Source of the DNA: Yeosuana marina
GTDB taxonomy: Bacteria > Bacteroidota > Bacteroidia > Flavobacteriales > Flavobacteriaceae
Assembly: GCF_011762485.1 (NCBI RefSeq)
Contig: NZ_JAAKGI010000005.1
Location: forward strand, 62,001 to 126,000
Reading direction: 5' to 3'
Length of the DNA: 64,000 nt
This document shows positions 7,716 through 15,880 of this stretch, piece by piece. A program made the translations under genes and the position numbers. Every line of letters begins with the position of its first letter. The first letter of the stretch is position 1. The notes under the pieces are model-generated. The model had not been told where the DNA came from. It did not search any database and saw nothing but the letters and a program-made list of their open reading frames with translations.

Positions 7716-9620
7716 TTGCAACATCCTATAAACATATTAGAACGGTATTGGAACTTTACCGAGTTTAAACCTCTTCAAGAAGACATTATAAATGCGGTAA
7801 TAGAAGGTGAAGACACCTTTGCTTTGTTGCCTACGGGTGGTGGGAAATCATTGTGCTTTCAGATTCCTGCATTAGCCAAAGAAGGTATTTGTATTGTTAT
7901 TTCTCCATTAGTAGCTTTAATGAAAAACCAGGTGGAGCGCCTTCAAGAGCAAGGCATAAAAGCTATGGCGCTTACTAGTGGCATCTCGTCACAACAAATA
8001 GATACGATGCTGGATAATTGTATTTATGGGAATTATAAGTTCTTATATCTATCGCCTGAACGTTTGCAACAGGAATTGGTTCAAGACCGCATTAAACAAA
8101 TGAATGTAAATCTTATTGCGGTTGATGAAGCGCATTGTATTTCGCAATGGGGTAATGATTTTAGACCGGCCTACAAAAATATAACGCTCCTAAGACAACT
8201 GCAACCTACTGCTAATGTGATAGCCTTAACTGCTTCAGCGACTCCAAAAGTAGTTGAAGATATTATTGAGGAACTTGATTTTATTAATCCAAAAATATTT
8301 AAGCAATCCTTCTCAAGACCCAATTTAGCGTATTTAGTATTGCATGAAGACGATAAATATTACCGTATTGAAAGTATTTTAAAAAAATATACAGCCTCTT
8401 CCATAATTTATGTTAGAAACAGAAAACTAACACTCGAAATAAGTTCCTTTTTAGAAAAAAAAGGAATTACCGCAACCTATTATCATGGAGGTCTCCCTAA
8501 TAATGAAAAGGATGCTCACATGCAACAATGGCTTAACAATCAAAAGCAAGTTATGGTCGCAACCAATGCTTTTGGAATGGGTATCGATAAACCCGATGTT
8601 AAAACAGTTATTCATTTTAATTTACCCGAAAGTATTGAAAGCTATTTTCAAGAAGCTGGCAGAGTGGGTAGAAATGGAGATAAAGCATTTGCTGTTATTC
8701 TTAAAAATAATAGTGACGAACAATTAGTTAAAAACCAGTTTTTAAGCGTTTTACCCACAATTGATTTTATAAAGCAGGTGTATAGAAAACTCTCTAATTA
8801 TTTTCAAATACCTTACGGTGAAGGTGCTTACAGTACGTATGATTTTGATTTTAATAGTTTCTGCAAAACGTACAACTTTGGTAACATGCTATGCTACAAC
8901 GCACTACTTTTACTAGATAGAACTAGTATTATTAATTTATCAAAACAATTTCAAAATCAGGTAAGCCTTCAAATAACGGCTTCAAATTCTGTTGTTTTTC
9001 GCTATTTAGAAACACATCATGACAAAGTACTTATTGTAAAATCAATGTTACGAATGTATGGTGGTATTTTTGATCATGACACCAAAATAAACACGCTCCG
9101 CATCGCTGAAAAAGCTTCAACCAAAGAAGCTGTGGTTATCTCTGTTTTAAAACAATTGCAAAAAGATGAGATTATAGCTTTAAATCTTTCTAAAACGGAT
9201 GCGCAAATAACCTTTATTGAACCTCGAGAAGATGATAAAACAATCAATCGCATAGCGGACATGATTGAACAGCAAAACAACTTAAAAAAGTTACAAGTAA
9301 ATGCTGTTCTCGATTATATTAAAAATGATGATATTTGCAAAAGTGTACAGCTCCTCTCCTATTTTGGCGAGAAAAATGTTAATCCTTGTGGTATTTGTTC
9401 TGTTTGCACTTCTACTAAAAAACCAAGTAAAACACTAAACACAAAAGCCTTAAAGAATCAAATTATAGAGTCATTGGAAACAAAAAATTTATCTTCTAGA
9501 GAGATGATTTCAATGCTTGACTATTCTGAAAAAGATATAAAAGACATGATACAAATGTTGTTAGAACATAACATCATTTCAATAACAAAAACAAACACAT
9601 ACAAACTATTTCATAAATGA
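7716..9620 (+). CDS. recQ: RecQ-family ATP-dependent DNA helicase
   Basis: A 634-residue 3'-5' DNA helicase for recombination and fork repair. The start codon is TTG at 7716. Walker A TGGGKS lies at 40-45, the DEAH box at 137-140 (AVDEAHCISQWGNDFRP), and the helicase-C motifs ATNAFGMGIDKPDV and QEAGRVGRNG follow. The RQC zinc ligands appear in the CKSVQLLSYFGE...CGICSVC region near 560. No HRDC domain is visible; the C-terminal 60 residues form a short winged-helix-like tail. The last 4 bp overlap the start of fmt (ATGA), which implies translational coupling. Confidence 0.95.
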   Translation: MQHPINILERYWNFTEFKPLQEDIINAVIEGEDTFALLPTGGGKSLCFQIPALAKEGICIVISPLVALMKNQVERLQEQGIKAMALTSGISSQQIDTMLDNCIYGNYKFLYLSPERLQQELVQDRIKQMNVNLIAVDEAHCISQWGNDFRPAYKNITLLRQLQPTANVIALTASATPKVVEDIIEELDFINPKIFKQSFSRPNLAYLVLHEDDKYYRIESILKKYTASSIIYVRNRKLTLEISSFLEKKGITATYYHGGLPNNEKDAHMQQWLNNQKQVMVATNAFGMGIDKPDVKTVIHFNLPESIESYFQEAGRVGRNGDKAFAVILKNNSDEQLVKNQFLSVLPTIDFIKQVYRKLSNYFQIPYGEGAYSTYDFDFNSFCKTYNFGNMLCYNALLLLDRTSIINLSKQFQNQVSLQITASNSVVFRYLETHHDKVLIVKSMLRMYGGIFDHDTKINTLRIAEKASTKEAVVISVLKQLQKDEIIALNLSKTDAQITFIEPREDDKTINRIADMIEQQNNLKKLQVNAVLDYIKNDDICKSVQLLSYFGEKNVNPCGICSVCTSTKKPSKTLNTKALKNQIIESLETKNLSSREMISMLDYSEKDIKDMIQMLLEHNIISITKTNTYKLFHK

Positions 9621-10564
9621 GAGATTTAAGAATTGTTTTCATGGGAACTCCAGATTTTGCGGTAGCAACACTCAAAACATTGGTAGAGGCCCACTATAAT
9701 ATTGTTGGCGTAATAACAGCACCCGATAGACCCTCCGGTCGTGGCAGAAAACTAAATGAGAGTGCCGTAAAAACATATGCAGCCACTCAGAATCTAAACA
9801 TACTGCAGCCTACTAATTTAAAAGATGATGCCTTTTTGAATGCGTTAAAAGCTCTTGACTCCAATTTGCAAATAGTCGTCGCTTTTAGAATGTTACCTAA
9901 AGTTGTTTGGAGCCTGCCAGAATATGGTACGTTCAATTTGCATGCCTCTTTATTACCTGATTATCGCGGAGCTGCACCTATAAATTGGGCTATAATTAAT
10001 GGTGAAACTAAAACAGGGGTTTCTACCTTTTTTATTGATGATAAAATTGATACGGGTGAAATGATTCTGCAAGAATCCATAAAAATAGATTCTGAAGATA
10101 CAGCGGGAAGCCTACATGACAAACTTATGTCTTTAGGAAGTGAATTAGTTCTTAAAACAGTAGAATTAATTGAGCAAGATTCCGTTAAAACAACACCTCA
10201 AGTAGATTCTGAAGATATCAAAACTGCATATAAACTTAATAAGGATAATTGTAAAATTGATTGGAACGACTCGTTAACAAACATTCACAACAAAATTAGA
10301 GGCTTAAGTCCGTATCCAGGCGCGTGGTGCTACTTGATGAATATAGAAGACCCTGTAGCGATTAAAATATATAAAAGTGACATAGAAGTTTGCGAGCATT
10401 CCTTTGAAATAGGTTCGGTTATCTCTTCAAAAAAAGAGGTTAAAGTAGCTACAAAAAATGGCTTTATAATTATTAAAGAATTACAACTTCCTGGAAAACG
10501 TTCTATGGATATAAAATCGCTTCTTAATGGGTATCAATTTGAAATGAAAGCAAAAATGCTCTAA
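9617..10564 (+). CDS. fmt: Methionyl-tRNA formyltransferase
   Basis: Formylates initiator Met-tRNA with 10-formyl-THF. It has 315 residues, close to the bacterial norm. The N-terminal formyltransferase domain shows FMGTPDFA at the start, the catalytic Asn107-His109 with SLLP (NLHASLLPDYRGAAP), and Asp145 in KIDTGEM. The C-terminal OB-like domain includes KIRGLSPYPGAW. It is coupled to recQ by a 4-bp overlap. No terminator is obvious after it; the next gene (HU) has its own promoter. Confidence 0.97.
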   Translation: MRDLRIVFMGTPDFAVATLKTLVEAHYNIVGVITAPDRPSGRGRKLNESAVKTYAATQNLNILQPTNLKDDAFLNALKALDSNLQIVVAFRMLPKVVWSLPEYGTFNLHASLLPDYRGAAPINWAIINGETKTGVSTFFIDDKIDTGEMILQESIKIDSEDTAGSLHDKLMSLGSELVLKTVELIEQDSVKTTPQVDSEDIKTAYKLNKDNCKIDWNDSLTNIHNKIRGLSPYPGAWCYLMNIEDPVAIKIYKSDIEVCEHSFEIGSVISSKKEVKVATKNGFIIIKELQLPGKRSMDIKSLLNGYQFEMKAKML

Positions 10565-10668
10565 ACCCCTATTTTTACTGATATTTTGAAATAATCGACA
10601 AAACGCATAGGCTTTATTAACAAATGTAAGAAGTTATCAACAATACCTAGCATTTCCCTTGCTATTAC

Positions 10669-10698
10669 TTGCATGATTACATAATCCGTATAAATTTG
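10669..10698 (+). promoter_or_regulatory. Promoter of the HU gene
   Basis: TTG at 10669-10671, 19 bp, then TAAATTTG at 10691-10698. This fits the Bacteroidetes sigma factor consensus TTG-N19-TAnnTTTG exactly. Transcription would begin about 10705, giving an A/T-rich leader of roughly 55 nt. Confidence 0.75.
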
Positions 10699-10758
10699 TA
10701 GAGGATTTAACAAAAAAATGTTTTAACCAACAATTTATTAATAATTAAATTTTACATT

Positions 10759-11031
10759 ATGAACAAAACAGATTTAATCGATGCAATGGCAGAACATGCT
10801 GGAATTACTAAAGCAGCTGCTAAAAAAGCTTTAGAATGTGCTCTTATTGAAATAGAAGGAGCTTTACAAAAAGGTAACAGAGTTTCTTTAGTAGGATTTG
10901 GATCTTGGTCAGTTTCTAAAAGAGCTGCAAGAGAAGGAAGAAATCCTCAAACTGGGCAAACTATAAAAATTAAAGCTAAAAAAGTAGTTAAGTTTAAAGC
11001 TGGTTCAGATTTATCTAGAGCAGTAAACTAA
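10759..11031 (+). CDS. HU-type DNA-binding protein
   Basis: Histone-like nucleoid protein of 90 residues, the exact length expected. MNKTDLIDAMAEHAGITK forms the helical base. GNRVSLVGFGSWSV and the arm GRNPQTGQTIKIKAKKVVKFK with its Pro kink bind the minor groove. It has a strong own promoter and a strong terminator, consistent with a highly expressed monocistronic gene. HU and IHF subunits are not separated with certainty by sequence; the arm and length fit HU. Confidence 0.96.
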   Translation: MNKTDLIDAMAEHAGITKAAAKKALECALIEIEGALQKGNRVSLVGFGSWSVSKRAAREGRNPQTGQTIKIKAKKVVKFKAGSDLSRAVN

Positions 11032-11053
11032 TTTACTTCGTTAAATATTCATT

Positions 11054-11081
11054 AAAGCCTTCTAAATAGAAGGCTTTTTTT
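11054..11081 (+). terminator. Rho-independent terminator of the HU gene
   Basis: A perfect 10-bp stem AAAGCCTTCT/AGAAGGCTTT (11054-11063 and 11068-11077) with a 4-nt loop, followed by a T-tract. Confidence 0.9.
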
Positions 11082-11151
11082 ATTAAAAAAAATAAAAACT
11101 ATTGCTTATTTAAGATATATATGTTAGATTTAGAAAACAAATGCTGTTTAA

Positions 11152-11712
11152 ATGATTTCAACACAACCAAAAAAAGGAGACTTATTAATAGCTGAGCCTG
11201 CTATTATTGGTGATATGTCTTTTAATAGGTCTATAGTGCTATTAGCAGACCATAATGCCGAAGGATCTATTGGTTTTATTCTTAATAAACCTTTAGAGTA
11301 TACACTTAATGACTTGGTTCCGGAAATAGAAACCTCACTTAAAGTCTATAATGGAGGTCCTGTTGAGCAAGATAATCTTTACTTTATTCACACGGTACCA
11401 CAACTAATTCCTAATAGTATAGAAATATCTCTGGGCATTTTTTGGGGTGGCGATTTTAATACTGTAGCTGAACTTATCGCGTCTGATAAAATTTCTGAAA
11501 ATGATATCCGATTTTTTCTTGGTTATTCTGGTTGGAAATCAAATCAATTAGAGACAGAGCTTAAAGCAAACTCTTGGGTTGTCACCGAAAATGTTTACAA
11601 AAAAGAGATTATGGAAAAAGATTATGAATCTTTTTGGAAAGAAAAAATGTTAGAGTTTGGTGGCGAATACAGCATTTGGTCTAATGCTCCAGAAAATCCA
11701 AACTACAATTAA
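11152..11712 (+). CDS. YqgE/AlgH family protein
   Basis: A 186-residue cytoplasmic protein of the UPF0301 family. The signature DLLIAEPAIIGDMSFNRSIV occupies residues 10-29, followed by GFILNKPLEYTL, YNGGPVEQDNLYFIHT and FFLGYSGWKSNQLE. The molecular role is unknown, although AlgH affects alginate regulation in Pseudomonas. It converges with the aminotransferase gene, the stop codons overlapping by 4 bp. Confidence 0.92.
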   Translation: MISTQPKKGDLLIAEPAIIGDMSFNRSIVLLADHNAEGSIGFILNKPLEYTLNDLVPEIETSLKVYNGGPVEQDNLYFIHTVPQLIPNSIEISLGIFWGGDFNTVAELIASDKISENDIRFFLGYSGWKSNQLETELKANSWVVTENVYKKEIMEKDYESFWKEKMLEFGGEYSIWSNAPENPNYN

Positions 11713-12551
11713 TTCAATCTCATTTTTACATTTAATTTTTGCAGTACTACTTTTGACACATTAGACTCAAAATATTTTTTCCTGTATTTTGTAACTGGTT
11801 GTATCCCTGTAATTACATTTGTCATCCAAATTTCGTCAGCTTTTTGAAGTTCAAAAGGTGAAATGGAACTCTCTAAAATTTCATATTCTGAAAGCTGTTG
11901 AAGTATTTCAATAAGTTGTTTCCTCATAATTCCTTTTAAACATCCATCGGTTAATGGTGGTGTTTTTATGACATTGTCTTTTACAACAAAAATGTTACCA
12001 TTAAGAAACTCAACTACCTTTTTATCAGTATTTAAAAGCAAACAATTTTGCAAATCGTTTTCTTTAGCATAAATACTACCAACCACGTTAATGGCTTTGT
12101 TATTACTTTTTAATGTAGATAATAGACTTGGTGATATATAGAAATCTTTAAACAAATCCACTTCATAGCTATCATTTTTAAGCAAATAAAAATCATCATC
12201 TAATTGGCTTGCTGTTATTACAAAACCGACGTCGTTTGTATTAGGCAAATACAAACCACCTTCTTTTCTATACACCACTAATTTAACTCTTGACGATATA
12301 TTTTGTAACTCATTTGCCTTTAGTAGCTCTTGAATTTGATTTTCAAGGAATGTCATGGTAAAGTTCATAGGAATTTCCATACGCATCAAACGCATAGAAG
12401 CCATCAGTCTAAAATAATGATCTTCCCAAAACAATAATTTACCATGCGACACTTTTATGGTTTCAAAAAGAGCATCACCATAATTAAATCCTCTGTTGTT
12501 TATAGACATCAATAAGTCGTCTTCAACTATCTTTTCGTTAAAATTTATCAT
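11709..12551 (-). CDS. Class IV aminotransferase (PabC / branched-chain-like)
   Basis: PLP fold-type IV enzyme of 280 residues. Typical elements are SINNRGFNYGDALFETIKV at the N terminus, the PLP-lysine region in LSTLKSNNKAIN, and TDGCLKGIMRKQLIE followed by DEIWMTNVITGIQPV. In this family such proteins are 4-amino-4-deoxychorismate lyases (folate synthesis), branched-chain or D-amino-acid aminotransferases. The size and the TNVITGIQPV segment favour PabC, but this is not decisive. The start codon follows immediately after a terminator hairpin and its U-tract (12552-12591), a striking arrangement described in the findings. Confidence 0.87.
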   Translation of the reverse strand: MINFNEKIVEDDLLMSINNRGFNYGDALFETIKVSHGKLLFWEDHYFRLMASMRLMRMEIPMNFTMTFLENQIQELLKANELQNISSRVKLVVYRKEGGLYLPNTNDVGFVITASQLDDDFYLLKNDSYEVDLFKDFYISPSLLSTLKSNNKAINVVGSIYAKENDLQNCLLLNTDKKVVEFLNGNIFVVKDNVIKTPPLTDGCLKGIMRKQLIEILQQLSEYEILESSISPFELQKADEIWMTNVITGIQPVTKYRKKYFESNVSKVVLQKLNVKMRLN

Positions 12552-12591
12552 AAAAAAAAGTCCAAAACCCTAATAAAATTAGAGTTAGGAC
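12552..12591 (-). terminator. Terminator between the START-like gene and the aminotransferase gene
   Basis: Read on the minus strand: GTCC plus AACTCTAAT pair with ATTAGGGTT plus GGAC around a 3-nt TTT loop, with a small internal bulge, followed by eight T residues. The T-tract ends at the base before the ATG of the class IV aminotransferase gene (ATG at 12549-12551). Confidence 0.8.
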
Positions 12592-12621
12592 GCTTATATA
12601 TTTAATGTGTAATTATTTCTA

Positions 12622-13014
12622 CTATGCAGAGCCTAATACTTGTTTTAAACTTGAAACTTGATTTTCCCATAACATTTTAGCTTCATCGATTTCATCATCA
12701 TAAGCAAAATCAACAATCATTAAAGACACATCTTTAGTTATTTCATCTACTTGTATTCTAAGCTCAAAAAAGGTAAGTAATTCTTCGTCTTCATCTGCAA
12801 CCCACCTAAATTTAACACGCTCTCCGCTCTTTTTACTCAAAAGCTTAGCTTGTTCTTCACTATCATCCCAAATAAAGGTAAATAATTCACCTCTTGAGTT
12901 CACATTATCTGAAAACCATTCAGATAACCCCGAAGGTGTGGAAATATATTGATATAATAACTGAGGTGATGCATGTATAGGAAATTCTATTTCAAATTTA
13001 ATTTTATCGTCCAT
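12622..13014 (-). CDS. START-like domain (SRPBCC-type) protein
   Basis: A 130-residue protein of the Bacteroidetes START-like family. Seen are FEIEFPIHASPQLLYQYIS at the N terminus, the conserved GLSEWFSDNVN segment, and an acidic C-terminal half rich in Asp/Glu. The fold is a helix-grip cavity that usually binds hydrophobic ligands; the ligand is unknown. It is cytoplasmic (no signal). It is followed by a strong terminator, so it is probably monocistronic. Confidence 0.85.
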   Translation of the reverse strand: MDDKIKFEIEFPIHASPQLLYQYISTPSGLSEWFSDNVNSRGELFTFIWDDSEEQAKLLSKKSGERVKFRWVADEDEELLTFFELRIQVDEITKDVSLMIVDFAYDDEIDEAKMLWENQVSSLKQVLGSA

Positions 13015-13102
13015 TTCTACTTTAAAAATTTATTTGGCTCAATATATACATAAAAAGATAAGTTTAATAATAATTTTTAATAATATTTTGCACAAGTTAT
13101 GT

Positions 13103-13132
13103 TTGTTGACAATAATATTGTTTTTATATTTG
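13103..13132 (+). promoter_or_regulatory. Promoter of the tRNA(CAT) gene
   Basis: TTG at 13103-13105, 19 bp, then TATATTTG at 13125-13132: an exact fit to TTG-N19-TAnnTTTG. Transcription should begin a few bases before the tRNA 5' end at 13147. Confidence 0.75.
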
Positions 13133-13146
13133 CAGCCTTAAATTAT

Positions 13147-13220
13147 GGCGAGGTAGCTCAGCTGGTTAGAGCGTCGGATTCATAACCCGGAGGTCGCGGG
13201 ATCGTGCCCCGCTCTCGCTA
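13147..13220 (+). tRNA. tRNA-Met (CAT anticodon) with an atypical T-loop
   Basis: A 74-nt cloverleaf. Acceptor GGCGAGG pairs with TCTCGCT (two G-T pairs), the D-stem is GCTC/GAGC, the anticodon CAT is at 13181-13183, the T-stem is GCGGG/CCCGC and the discriminator base is A. No CCA is encoded, as is usual in this phylum. The acceptor does not have the C1-A72 mismatch of an initiator tRNA, so this is elongator Met, or Ile2 if the wobble C is modified to lysidine. Two oddities: the T-loop is ATCGTGC instead of TTCRANY, and the last anticodon-stem pair is A-C. Confidence 0.88.
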
Positions 13221-13242
13221 CAAATGTTAATCGATTAAAAAC

Positions 13243-13274
13243 AAACGGTTTAGTTCACTCTAAACCGTTTTTTT
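13243..13274 (+). terminator. Terminator after the tRNA gene
   Basis: An 11-bp stem AAACGGTTTAG/CTAAACCGTTT (13243-13253 and 13260-13270), a 6-nt loop and a T-tract. Confidence 0.88.
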
Positions 13275-13325
13275 ATGCTTACAATTAAACTAATTCTTAC
13301 TTACGCATAAGAAAGTGCATACAAT

Positions 13326-14111
13326 TTGTCACAAAAGAAACCTTTTCCCATCCCTAAAATCTATACCGCAAGCAGAGATCTTAGTAAGCGTTGGTATGTT
13401 TATCTTTCATTCCAAGACCCAGAAACAGGAAAAATGAAAAGGCTTACAACATTCTATGGAATACCAATGGATATAATATCAAAAAAGAACGTTTAGAAGT
13501 TCTAACCGTATGCAGAAAAGTCTTAATAAGACTGCTGAAACGAGGTTATAATCCATTTTCCGATAATATAGAACTGCACCAAAAACTAAATCACCAAAAT
13601 GAGTACTCGCAACAACCATTCAGGAAACAAAAGAACAAGTGTCAACAAATCAGGTTAAAAACAAATCAAAAACAACTTTAAATGAAGCATTTAGTTTTGT
13701 TTTGAAATTGAAATAAGAAATAGTTAGCAAGCGTAGCGTATCCTGAAAAATTATAATGGCAAGATTAAAAACTTTTAAAATGGATTACAAAAAACATCCA
13801 AATATAAATACCATTAACCTCTTCGATAAAAAAATCCTATTCGAATATTTAAATGATATTTTAATAAATAGTTCTCCCAGAAATAGGATTAACTATAGAG
13901 CAGATTTAAGCAGTATGATCCAAGTCATGGAGCACAATGAAATTATGAGATTAAACTTTATAAAAAGGATACCTGTATTAAAATCAATTCCCCAAAGGAA
14001 CAAGATTTATACCGATGACCAACAGGAGGAAATATTTAGTTACTTAAAGAAAAAAGACCCTATACTGTATCTGTTCATCAAGTGAAGTTGCGAACTTTAC
14101 TGGGACATAAA
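13326..14111 (+). pseudogene. Decayed tyrosine recombinase (phage-type integrase) relic
   Basis: Pieces of one integrase are readable in shifting frames. From 13329: KKPFPIPKIYTASRDL then RWYVYLSFQDPETGK (N-terminal arm-binding type). In another frame at 13470-13560: KKERLEVL...VLIRLLKRGYNPF. In a third frame from 13600: TTLNEAFSFVLKLK, then two stops with SKRSVS between them. That frame continues as the core-binding domain at 13756-14085 (NSSPRNRINYRADLSS, PVLKSIPQRNKIY, DPILYLFIK). The catalytic domain is missing apart from a possible LRTLLGH at 14088-14108. With frameshifts, stops and a deletion it cannot be functional. It lies about 100 bp after a tRNA gene, the usual place for such an enzyme. 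Confidence 0.85.
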
Positions 14112-14293
14112 ATTTAAAAGTGTTTGTTACAAAACAAATAAATTGTCTTACAAATATTTTATATTTTTAGATGTCTAACTTAGAATTAATATTTATAAAT
14201 TATTGATTTCAATTCTCATAATTATATTAATTAGTCGTTTTTTTATAATGATTGTAATCACTAAATTACTCACTATTACAATAACGTAGAATC
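14112..14293. other. Non-coding spacer upstream of the serine dehydratase
   Basis: About 180 bp of very A/T-rich DNA after the integrase relic. It must hold the promoter of the following gene. No convincing TTG/TAnnTTTG pair, attachment-site duplication of the tRNA 3' end, or hairpin was recognised. Confidence 0.4.
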
Positions 14294-15868
14294 ATGAAAA
14301 ATAGACCAGGAATTTTTAATGATGTAATTGGGCCAATTATGAGAGGTCCTTCTAGTTCGCATACTGCTGCATCATGGCGTGCAGCCAAAATATGTATTGA
14401 TATTTTAAATGAGCCTCTTAAAAAAGCTATTATTGATTTTGATAAAGATGGTGCATGGGCTCCCAACTATAGAGAGCAGGGAACCACAATTGGTATTGAA
14501 GGCGGATTGTTAGGATTAGAAATGTCTGATGACCAAATAAAGAATACAGAACAAGTAGCTAAAGAAAAAGGAATATCAATCTTTTATGAAATAAATTCAT
14601 ATCAAACAAACCATGTCAATACGTTTCGCTTAGTATTAGAAGGAACTCATGGAAAAAAAACGCAAGTTACTGCTATATCAATTGGTGGTGGATCCTTTGA
14701 AATTCAAGAAATAGACGGTTTTAAAGTAAGTATAAATGGAGGTTATTATGAATTGCTTCTAATTGGTATCCCTAAAGATATTCTGTTACAAGACATTGCG
14801 CTTCTATTTTCAGAAAAAAAATCTATTTCTGAATCTTTCAATGATAAAAAGAGATTAATAAATATTAAATTCTCAAAAGAAATTTCTAAATACGTCATTG
14901 ATAAATTAAAGCATACAATCAGTTTTGATGAATTAATTATTATAAAACCAGTATTACCCATTGTATCAGGAAATGAATCTGATTTACCTTTTACATCTAT
15001 ACAATCCCTAATAGAATTTGCAGAAAAAGAAAATCTTGACTTAGGAGCTATAGGCTTATTATATGAAAAAAATCAGAGTGGATTGAATGATGACGAAGTA
15101 ATTAATAAAATGAAAAATATTGTTGAGATAATTGAAGGCAGTATTAAAACAGGCTTAGAAGGCACCAATTATAAAGACCGGATTTTACCTCAACAGTCAC
15201 ATTTAATTGATAAGGCTCAAAAGAAAAAGAAAATACTAGAAAATTCTATTGTAAATAAAATTATAGCTAATGTATCAGCTATTATGGAATCGAAAAGTGC
15301 AATGGAAGTTGTTGTAGCGAATCCCACGGCTGGTTCTTGTGGCGTTGTGGGAGGTGTTTTAAGGGCTGTCGCAGATGATATAAACGCTTCAAATAACGAA
15401 TTGATTCAAGCATATTTCGCTACAGGGATTATTGGAGTCTATTTTGCTATGGGTCCTGGCTTCTCTGCTGAGGAACATGGCTGCCAAGTGGAATGTGGCG
15501 CTTCTGCTGGAATGGCAGCCGCTGGTATCGTGCAATTATTTGGTGGTTCGGCTAAACAAGGTATTGATGCGGCTTCTATGGCTATTCAGAATATGATTGG
15601 CTTAATTTGCGATCCCATTGCAGATCGTGTTGAGGCACCTTGCCTTGGAAAAAATGTAAGCGCAGCCGTTAATGCACTATCTTCAGCAACTATGGCTTGT
15701 GCTGGATATAATGCGCTCATTCCATTAAATGAAGTAATTGAAACTGTTTCATCTGTAAGTAAACAAATGCCTACTTCCGTTAAGTGTACAGGTAAAGGCG
15801 GATTAGCAATCACTAAAACAGCTTGTGCTATCAAAGAAAAATTATCCCTAAAAACAAGTATGGAATAG
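14294..15868 (+). CDS. sdaA: L-serine ammonia-lyase, iron-sulfur type (single chain)
   Basis: Converts L-serine to pyruvate and ammonia using a [4Fe-4S] cluster in the cytoplasm. It has 524 residues, with a beta domain first (GPSSSHTAASWRA near residue 16, then an ACT-like middle) and a catalytic alpha domain. The alpha domain includes NPTAGSCGVVGG, GCQVECGASAGMAAAG and VEAPCLGKN, which provide the cluster cysteines, and a C-terminal KCTGKGGLAIT. The beta-alpha fusion matches E. coli SdaA but is about 70 residues longer, mainly in the linker at about 190-330. It lies 12 bp upstream of the metallo-beta-lactamase gene, so the two are probably co-transcribed, although no metabolic link is evident. 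Confidence 0.93.
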   Translation: MKNRPGIFNDVIGPIMRGPSSSHTAASWRAAKICIDILNEPLKKAIIDFDKDGAWAPNYREQGTTIGIEGGLLGLEMSDDQIKNTEQVAKEKGISIFYEINSYQTNHVNTFRLVLEGTHGKKTQVTAISIGGGSFEIQEIDGFKVSINGGYYELLLIGIPKDILLQDIALLFSEKKSISESFNDKKRLINIKFSKEISKYVIDKLKHTISFDELIIIKPVLPIVSGNESDLPFTSIQSLIEFAEKENLDLGAIGLLYEKNQSGLNDDEVINKMKNIVEIIEGSIKTGLEGTNYKDRILPQQSHLIDKAQKKKKILENSIVNKIIANVSAIMESKSAMEVVVANPTAGSCGVVGGVLRAVADDINASNNELIQAYFATGIIGVYFAMGPGFSAEEHGCQVECGASAGMAAAGIVQLFGGSAKQGIDAASMAIQNMIGLICDPIADRVEAPCLGKNVSAAVNALSSATMACAGYNALIPLNEVIETVSSVSKQMPTSVKCTGKGGLAITKTACAIKEKLSLKTSME

Positions 15869-15880
15869 AAAACATAATTT

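Noticed and set aside
13391..14085. Two small hypothetical genes (96 and 109 residues) after the tRNA
   Set aside because: They are parts of one frameshifted integrase; the homologous pieces continue in other frames between and before them.
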